The translations under genes and the position numbers were made by a program. DNA of 11,047 nucleotides from JBGPYM01 sp041493205 (GTDB lineage Bacteria > Bacteroidota > Ignavibacteria > UBA10030 > UBA6906): positions 1 to 11,047 of the forward strand of contig JBGPYM010000093.1 of the NCBI GenBank assembly GCA_041493205.1. The letters run 5' to 3'. Each line of letters opens with the position of its first letter. The first letter of the stretch is position 1. Shown one piece after another: positions 6,759-11,047 of this stretch. The notes under the pieces were generated by a model that did not search any database, was not told the DNA's origin, and worked only from the letters and a program-made list of their open reading frames with translations.

Positions 6759-8783
6759 CTATCCGAGTTTGATGTCCGGCTGCGTCTCGTCGGGCCGGAT
6801 GGTCACGTTGATGCGGCGTCCGTTATGCACACCCGCTATGGTCCAGGCACCTTCTTTCCACTCCGCGGCAAGAGTCCCGTGTTCCTTCCCATGCGCCTGC
6901 GCGGTGCAGACGGTCAGGATGGCATGATCAAGGGCCGGGGACGATTCCGCCTCGGCGAACAGGTGAATCCCCTTGTCCGGCGGGACATCGATGCGCCCGG
7001 TCCTGGTCTGCATGGTTGCGCCGGCGAAGGTTGTCGCGTGCAGGGTTGCGCGGGGGCGGGTGATGTCAAACACGCTCCCCTGTGCCGTGACCGACCCTTT
7101 CTCATCCGAGTCGTCGACCTGGAACCGGAGCTGGACGGGAAGCGGGGTCGTTCCGAGCCGCACCCTGTCATGGATGAGAAGAACATCGGGTTTCAGGAAC
7201 ACGAGCGATCTGTGCACCTGGAGGACGTCTTTGTTGACAAGTTTGTACGCTTCCGTCGCATCGCTGGTCACGACCATTGCCGTGTGCGATGCCTTGTACG
7301 CAATAACCTTTGCCTCGGCCCACGATGCGTTCGTCCCTTCGTGTCCGTCGTGATACTGGTGTCCTTTGCCGTCGATGAGCAGCGCCGTATGGGCTGTAGT
7401 AAGCCGGAGGACCCAGTGTGGTTCGGTATACGGGTAGGCGGCGTGGTACGGGTCGTGAAAGAGCCGCTCGCCATACGCCTTGAAAATGACGCTGTTCCTG
7501 TCAGCGTGCTCGTGATTTGCCGGGCCGCCGCTCCGGAGCGCGACCAGGCCGTCATCGGCGCCCCATCCGCTGCGCGAGACGACGATGTCGTTGGAGAACC
7601 GGACATCCAGCAGGTCGTTGCCCGGTTTTTGCGCCGGCATGTGCGGATCGAGCCAGATGGCGGCGTAGTGGTTTTTCATTTCGCCGACCGAGGTCGCCAC
7701 GTACTGTGCGATCGGGTCCTTGAACCGCTGCGCGGTCCATGCCGCCACGGAGACATCTCCCATGGTCCATGCATCGCCGAAGTCGACGCAGTCCTCCGGC
7801 CGGCCCGGGAGCGGCATCGCCATGCGGAGGCCGTAGCGGACGGTGCCGGGAAAATTGATGAGCGAACGGAGGTCGGTCCCGACGGTACGCTGGACGACTT
7901 CTGCAAGGAGCGTGATGTGGAGGGCTGTATACCCCCAGTACCCGACGCCCTCATCGTACGCGCCGTCCGGTCCGAACATGACTGAGAATGCGCGGGCGCT
8001 CTGCACCGCCATATCGATCCATCGATCCGCCTGGGGGTGCTTGCCGCGCAGGAGGCAGCCGGCGAGGCCGAGGCCGGCGATCGGGATGGCCTTCAGATTC
8101 GTGGCGTTCAGGATGAGGGGCCACCGGCTCATGTTGATGATTTTGAACGGATAGTCTTCCTCCGGGTCGAACCCCCAGCCCCTGACCCGGTCGGGATATT
8201 TCATTCCGTAGAGACTCAGGTAGCAGGCAGGAGCCCCTTTCTCGGCGATCTGGCGCTCGATTTCGGAGGCCATTTCATTGCTGAGAATCGGGGCGAGCCA
8301 TTCCCTGGCACATGCCATGGCGATGGTCGCTTCCGGCGCCCGCTGCAGCCCGAACACGTGTTCCCCCGCCTCGAGAAAATAGTCCCACTTCGGATAGTCC
8401 AGAATCTTTTGTGCGGCAAGAAGCGCGATTTCTCCCTGCTCCTTGTTCCCCTCAATGGCAAACGCGAATGCAGTCCGTTCAAGGATCTGCCTGATCTGCA
8501 GCATGTCTTTGACGTGACTGTTGAAGTGGATAGTCCCGCTGAGGAATGTCCGGTCGGCTTTGAGGTCGGCCTTGACGACCGACTCCCACCAGGGGGCGAT
8601 ATGCGGATGTTTCAATGCGGCCCGGATGCGGGGAAGATCCGACCGGTCAAAGAGGAGTCCGGGTCTGCCGGACTTCCCCGGTGCAGGTGCGGCCGTGGCG
8701 GCGGCTGCCAGTCCGGGATAGAGCGTCAGACCTGCGGCGGCCATCCCCGTTGTCTGCAGGAATTCCCTTCGGGAGGTGCTCAT
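6759..8783 (-). CDS. Tat-exported heparinase II/III-like polysaccharide lyase
   Basis: The protein has 674 residues. The N-terminus STSRREFLQTTGMAAAGLTL carries a twin-arginine export signal (SRREFLQ at 4-10), with a likely cleavage after the Ala-rich stretch near 30. Residues about 40-380 form the helical (alpha/alpha) toroid, with NATNLKAIPIAGLGLAG (226-242) and GPDGAYDEGVGYWGY (271-285), whose Tyr/Glu-Gly pattern is typical of heparinase II/III lyases. Residues about 395-674 form the beta-sandwich domain, starting with NHEHADRNSVIFKAYG (423-438), the family's His-x-His-x-Asp signature. Such enzymes cleave uronic-acid glycans by beta-elimination, giving unsaturated products; the exact glycan cannot be read from sequence. 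An upstream in-frame ATG at 8813 would hide the Tat signal, so 8783 is chosen. It lies 1 nt after the stop of the isomerase-like gene (TAACATG). Confidence 0.92.
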   Translation of the reverse strand: MSTSRREFLQTTGMAAAGLTLYPGLAAAATAAPAPGKSGRPGLLFDRSDLPRIRAALKHPHIAPWWESVVKADLKADRTFLSGTIHFNSHVKDMLQIRQILERTAFAFAIEGNKEQGEIALLAAQKILDYPKWDYFLEAGEHVFGLQRAPEATIAMACAREWLAPILSNEMASEIERQIAEKGAPACYLSLYGMKYPDRVRGWGFDPEEDYPFKIINMSRWPLILNATNLKAIPIAGLGLAGCLLRGKHPQADRWIDMAVQSARAFSVMFGPDGAYDEGVGYWGYTALHITLLAEVVQRTVGTDLRSLINFPGTVRYGLRMAMPLPGRPEDCVDFGDAWTMGDVSVAAWTAQRFKDPIAQYVATSVGEMKNHYAAIWLDPHMPAQKPGNDLLDVRFSNDIVVSRSGWGADDGLVALRSGGPANHEHADRNSVIFKAYGERLFHDPYHAAYPYTEPHWVLRLTTAHTALLIDGKGHQYHDGHEGTNASWAEAKVIAYKASHTAMVVTSDATEAYKLVNKDVLQVHRSLVFLKPDVLLIHDRVRLGTTPLPVQLRFQVDDSDEKGSVTAQGSVFDITRPRATLHATTFAGATMQTRTGRIDVPPDKGIHLFAEAESSPALDHAILTVCTAQAHGKEHGTLAAEWKEGAWTIAGVHNGRRINVTIRPDETQPDIKLG

Positions 8784-8784
8784 G

Positions 8785-9627
8785 TTATTTGGAGGAGTGG
8801 TTGGACATTGCATCGTGGTCCATCAGTGAGCGGAGGACCCTGACATTTTTCGCGGATTGTTCCACCAGCGGGAGGCAGTGTGTCTCGATCGTGACGTGCC
8901 CGACGATCCCGTCCTTCAGAAGGGCATGGATCTGCCCCTTCCAGTCGATGGCGCCTTCCCCGATCGGGACGCACTGGATGAGGGATCCCTTCATGGTATC
9001 TTTCGCATGCACGTTCACGATCACCGGCTTGACGGCGTCATAACCGTCCGGATACGGAATCTCGGCTGTCCCGTATGCATTGCACGGATCCCAGTTGGCG
9101 CCCAGGGCGGGAGAACCGACCTCGCCGATGATCCGCCGGGTATTGGCCCCCGTATCACAATGGAATCCCGGTTCATTTTCGACGGCAAGGGTCATCCCCG
9201 CGCGCGCGGCGATTTCGGCGGCGCGGCGGAGGTATCCGACGGCAATTGCGTCGCTGGCAAGTGTCTCCCCCGACTGACGCTGGAAACCGAACACGATGAT
9301 AAGTCGTGCGCCGCACTCCCGGGCCATCGCAATCGTGCGCGGCAGTACATCCGACAACTCCCGTTCGATCTCAACGGTTCTCGTCAAGGGGTGCTTGAAG
9401 ATTCCGGGAGAAAGGGCCGTGATCGTAAGCCCCTCATCTTTCCGGGCCTTCAGGAGGTCCGCCCATTCGGCCGCATCCACATCCGGTATACGCCCCGTTG
9501 CGAGGCAGCGAATCTCGAACCGCGTAATGCCCCAGCCTGCGGCATGCCGCACAGCGTCGCGAAACGATGGCGTGATTTCATCGCTCACAATTCCCAGCGT
9601 GAGCGGGGGACCGGGAGACGGGCTCAT
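8785..9627 (-). CDS. Xylose isomerase-like TIM-barrel sugar isomerase/epimerase
   Basis: This 280-residue cytoplasmic protein belongs to the AP_endonuc_2/xylose-isomerase-like TIM-barrel superfamily (hydroxypyruvate isomerase, IolE, tagatose epimerase relatives). Visible strands and likely metal ligands are LGIVSDEI (11-18), GITRFEIR (33-40), LAVENEPG (147-154) with a Glu, GANWDPCNAYG (177-187) with Asp180, VNVHAKD (204-210) with His207, and VTIETHC (245-251) with Glu248. This Glu-Asp-His-Glu set is the usual divalent-metal site. It probably isomerises or epimerises a sugar or sugar acid released by the exported lyase (inference). The long in-frame extension upstream overlaps the regulator gene and lacks family similarity. 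The start at 9627 has GGAGG at ideal spacing and forms an ATGA overlap with the regulator stop. An endonuclease role is unlikely in this context. Confidence 0.9.
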   Translation of the reverse strand: MSPSPGPPLTLGIVSDEITPSFRDAVRHAAGWGITRFEIRCLATGRIPDVDAAEWADLLKARKDEGLTITALSPGIFKHPLTRTVEIERELSDVLPRTIAMARECGARLIIVFGFQRQSGETLASDAIAVGYLRRAAEIAARAGMTLAVENEPGFHCDTGANTRRIIGEVGSPALGANWDPCNAYGTAEIPYPDGYDAVKPVIVNVHAKDTMKGSLIQCVPIGEGAIDWKGQIHALLKDGIVGHVTIETHCLPLVEQSAKNVRVLRSLMDHDAMSNHSSK

Positions 9628-10403
9628 GTGGCGGCCTCCACAAAACCGATGGCGTGGGAAATAACCGCCGCCTCTTTTTTCAGGATGTCTACCAGGCGGT
9701 CGATGACTTCCACTTTGCGTTTCCGCTCCGACTGGATGGCCGTCATCAGGGCTGCAACCACTTTCCCGCGGTGATCCCGGATCGGCACGGCAACGGCGCA
9801 CAGGTCGAGCTTGTACTCGGCATCAGCCACCGAGTAGCCGATTCTGTTCACCTCCCGGAGCCGTTTCTTGAGCCGTGAGACGTTGGTGAGGGTTTTCGCG
9901 GTATACTTCCTGAGGCCGCTCCGCTCGATAATATGGGCAAGCTGGTCAGGCGCGAGGTCGCCGATGAGCACCTGGCCGGAGGCGGTGGCATGGACCGGCG
10001 AACGCTGGCCGAGCCGTGCGACCATGGACCAGATTTCGGGCGTGTCGGCCCGGTCGATGATGATGACCTCTGTACTGTCGAGGATCGCCAGGTAGTAGCT
10101 CTCGCGCGTTTCGTGGGCCATGCGGACCAGGTGGGGATGAACGACCGTCTTCAGGTCGATCTTCTCCAGCGCCGAATTCCCCCAGTCGAGGAGCTTCATC
10201 CCAAGCCGGAAGATCTTCCGGTCGTGGTCCTGAATCACGATCGAATGTTGTTCGAGCGCTGCCAGGATGCGGAACAGGGAGCTCTTCGGGATGGTGGTCT
10301 GTCGCGAGATATCGGCGAGCGAAAAGCCGGTATGCGATGCGGCGAGTATTTCAATCACCTGCACCGCGCGATGAATTGCGGGGACTGAGTAGTCTCTTCC
10401 CAT
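9624..10403 (-). CDS. IclR-family transcriptional regulator
   Basis: The protein has 259 residues, a normal IclR length. The N-terminal winged helix-turn-helix covers about residues 6-70: VPAIHRAVQVIEILA, then FSLADISRQTTIPKSSLFRILAALEQHSIV with the recognition helix IPKSSLFRILAAL, and the wing IVIQDHDRKIFRLG. The C-terminal effector domain covers about 85-255 and includes HATASGQVLIG (138-148) and YSVADAEYKLDLCAVAVPI (190-208), standard IclR ligand-domain motifs. IclR proteins act as dimers or tetramers that bind small carbon metabolites, often repressing catabolic genes; KdgR, the pectin and uronate regulator, is one member. This gene heads the operon and is preceded by a promoter with a perfect palindrome, so autoregulation plus control of the downstream genes is likely. 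ATG at 10412 is an alternative start adding three residues; neither start has a good ribosome site. Confidence 0.93.
   Translation of the reverse strand: MGRDYSVPAIHRAVQVIEILAASHTGFSLADISRQTTIPKSSLFRILAALEQHSIVIQDHDRKIFRLGMKLLDWGNSALEKIDLKTVVHPHLVRMAHETRESYYLAILDSTEVIIIDRADTPEIWSMVARLGQRSPVHATASGQVLIGDLAPDQLAHIIERSGLRKYTAKTLTNVSRLKKRLREVNRIGYSVADAEYKLDLCAVAVPIRDHRGKVVAALMTAIQSERKRKVEVIDRLVDILKKEAAVISHAIGFVEAAT
9635..9639 (-). promoter_or_regulatory. Strong Shine-Dalgarno site for the sugar isomerase-like gene
   Basis: GGAGG lies 7 nt before the ATG at 9627, inside the last codons of the IclR gene. It is the clearest ribosome binding site in the window and fixes the start of the isomerase-like gene against a much longer upstream frame. 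It also suggests independent initiation for the first structural gene, in addition to coupling through the ATGA overlap. Confidence 0.8.
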
Positions 10404-10418
10404 AAGTACCATCGTGCG

Positions 10419-10443
10419 ACTAATAAAACATTGTTTTATTAGT
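10419..10443. promoter_or_regulatory. Perfect 25-bp palindrome, candidate IclR operator
   Basis: The arms ACTAATAAAACA (10419-10430) and TGTTTTATTAGT (10432-10443) are exact reverse complements around a single T. The element is AT-rich inside a GC-rich region, lies 7 bases upstream of the first possible ATG, and begins 8 nt beyond the -10 box, about at the transcription start. This is where a repressor would block initiation. The AAAACA/TGTTTT core recalls boxes I remember for KdgR-type IclR regulators, but that comparison is from memory and unverified. In RNA it could also fold into a hairpin in the short leader. Confidence 0.8.
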
Positions 10444-10451
10444 GATGTATC

Positions 10452-10480
10452 AGTATACGAAAAAACCCTCCGTGGCACAA
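10452..10480 (-). promoter_or_regulatory. Sigma-70-like promoter for the IclR-headed operon
   Basis: Reading the minus strand, TTGTGC (10475-10480) is followed after exactly 17 nt by TATACT (10452-10457), giving a near-consensus -10 and a TTG-type -35. Transcription would start near 10445, at the edge of the palindrome, leaving a leader of about 30-40 nt before the regulator's start codon. No other promoter-like spacing was found in the gaps further along the operon, which are all too short to hold one. Confidence 0.6.
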
Positions 10481-10487
10481 GGGCCAC
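10460..10487 (-). terminator. Possible weak terminator after the rhamnose isomerase gene
   Basis: On the minus strand the hairpin GTGGC-CCTTGT-GCCAC (10472-10487) is followed by GGAGGG and then six T residues (10460-10465). A second fold, CCCT pairing with AGGG, would place its stem directly before the T run but has only four pairs. Neither is a textbook terminator. The element overlaps the -35 and spacer of the operon promoter, so transcription ending here could affect initiation of the next unit. Confidence 0.35.
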
Positions 10488-10534
10488 ACTTTACAATATG
10501 CCCCCCGTACCTGTTGTCCTGCAATGAGTTACAG

Positions 10535-11047
10535 TCAGCGGCGCTCTTTTTCCTTCGCCTTCCGGTAGCCGCTGTCGCGGAATGCCGCGAAAGGATCAGC
10601 GGCACCTCCTGCGCGCATGCGCGTCGTGGCAAGGATCGGCGCGACATCCGTGGTGAACGCCGTTTTGAGAGTCCGGAGCGCCATGACGGCATCATTCGAC
10701 TGCTGGAACCCTTCGAGCGCGCTCCGGTCCACCAGGAGTGCCTGCACATAGGCTCGCTGGATCTCTTCGGCGCTGACAATCAGCGACTCCACCGGGTCGG
10801 TCACGTTGTGGCTCTGATCGATCATGTAAGCGGGGGCCGGGTTTTTTCCGTGTCCCCGCAGGGCGCCGGTGACCAGCTCGTGAAAAATGAGAAAGAGCTG
10901 GAAGGGCTTTATGCTTCCCGCGTCGAGATCGTCGTCGCCGTATTTGCTGTCGTTGAAATGAAATCCGCCGAGCTTTTCAAGCTGGAGAAGCCGCGCGACG
11001 ATCATCTCGATGTTCACGTTGGGGGCGTGGTGTCCCAGGTCCACCAG
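10535..11047 (-). CDS. rhaI: L-rhamnose isomerase, C-terminal part (5' end outside window)
   Basis: The frame is open to the window's right edge, so the last 170 or so residues are present and the N-terminal part, probably about 250 residues, is missing. The segment DLGHHAPNVNIEMIVARLL followed by KLGGFHFNDSKYGDDDLD and GSIKPFQLFLIFHEL matches what I know of the RhaI-type (Pseudomonas stutzeri-like) L-rhamnose isomerases. The His and Asp residues of GFHFNDSKYGDDDLD and the later YMIDQSHN are the expected metal and substrate ligands of this xylose-isomerase-fold enzyme. It converts L-rhamnose to L-rhamnulose in the cytoplasm; related enzymes accept other aldoses. It ends 131 bp before the regulator start, with a possible terminator and a new promoter between, so it probably belongs to an upstream transcript. 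Its presence suggests the neighbouring exported enzymes act on a rhamnose-containing glycan (inference). Confidence 0.88.
   Translation of the reverse strand: MVDLGHHAPNVNIEMIVARLLQLEKLGGFHFNDSKYGDDDLDAGSIKPFQLFLIFHELVTGALRGHGKNPAPAYMIDQSHNVTDPVESLIVSAEEIQRAYVQALLVDRSALEGFQQSNDAVMALRTLKTAFTTDVAPILATTRMRAGGAADPFAAFRDSGYRKAKEKERR

Larger units (their letters stand above)
1..10445 (-). other. Probable eight-gene operon with coupled translation
   Basis: All junctions in the series are tight: regulator/isomerase ATGA overlap, isomerase/lyase TAACATG, lyase/aminotransferase 6-nt gap, aminotransferase/amidohydrolase TAACCATG, amidohydrolase/six-hairpin TGATG, six-hairpin/propeller 14-nt overlap, propeller/last gene ATGA overlap. 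No gap can hold a promoter or terminator, so a single transcript from the promoter near 10445 is the simplest reading. Internal promoters inside genes cannot be excluded. The operon continues beyond base 1. Confidence 0.75.
10413..10534. other. Only intergenic regulatory region of the window
   Basis: These 122 bp separate the rhamnose isomerase gene from the IclR-headed gene series. They hold the candidate terminator, promoter and palindrome. The part next to the rhamnose isomerase stop (about 10488-10534) shows nothing I can name. No small gene or RNA was recognised here. Confidence 0.7.

Noticed and set aside
5757..7985. A 742-codon open frame on the plus strand
   Set aside because: It lies antisense to the aminotransferase and lyase genes, both with clear family motifs, and spans their junction. 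Its translation is rich in Arg, His and Pro with no recognisable motif, as expected from antisense reading of GC-rich codons.
9628..9801. N-terminal extension of the sugar isomerase-like protein
   Set aside because: It overlaps the IclR C-terminus, has low-complexity Arg/Gly/Pro content, and a strong GGAGG site supports the start at 9627.
1..11047. CRISPR arrays, tRNA or rRNA genes, insertion sequences, attachment sites
   Set aside because: No direct repeat arrays, tRNA-like cloverleaf, transposase frame or terminal repeats were seen; nearly all bases are accounted for by the nine protein genes.

Overview
The window is a GC-rich bacterial chromosome segment in which every supported gene lies on the minus strand. 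The organism cannot be named from it. Shine-Dalgarno-like sites, a Tat-exported lyase, an IclR regulator and several Sec-exported proteins suggest an environmental carbohydrate degrader. The many Asp-box repeats and (alpha/alpha)-toroid proteins recall glycan-degrading lineages such as the Bacteroidota/FCB group, Planctomycetes or Acidobacteria. That placement is inference with low confidence.

Layout in the direction of transcription (high to low coordinate): (a) 10535-11047 holds the C-terminal part of an L-rhamnose isomerase of the RhaI (Pseudomonas stutzeri-like) type. (b) 10413-10534 is the only real intergenic region. It holds a possible weak terminator, a good sigma-70-like promoter, and a perfect 25-bp AT-rich palindrome that looks like an operator. 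(c) From 10403 down to base 1 runs a very tight series of eight genes: an IclR-family regulator, a xylose-isomerase-like TIM-barrel protein, a Tat-exported heparinase II/III-like lyase, a glutamate-semialdehyde-aminotransferase-like PLP enzyme, a double-domain amidohydrolase whose first domain has lost its metal ligands, a large secreted six-hairpin glycosidase-like protein, a secreted seven-bladed Asp-box beta-propeller, and the start of another secreted protein cut by the window edge. The seven junctions range from a 14-nt overlap to a 6-nt gap, so this reads as one operon headed by its own regulator.

Likely joint role (inference): outside the cytoplasm, the lyase, the six-hairpin protein and perhaps the truncated last protein cut an acidic, probably rhamnose-containing glycan, with the propeller as a binding or accessory protein. 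Inside the cell, the sugar isomerase/epimerase-like protein, aminotransferase and amidohydrolase process the released unit. The IclR protein would sense a breakdown product and control the whole set through the palindrome. The aminotransferase plus tandem amidohydrolase inside a polysaccharide-lyase operon is the least expected part. It suggests a nitrogen-containing or otherwise unusual sugar acid whose breakdown I do not recognise from a described pathway.
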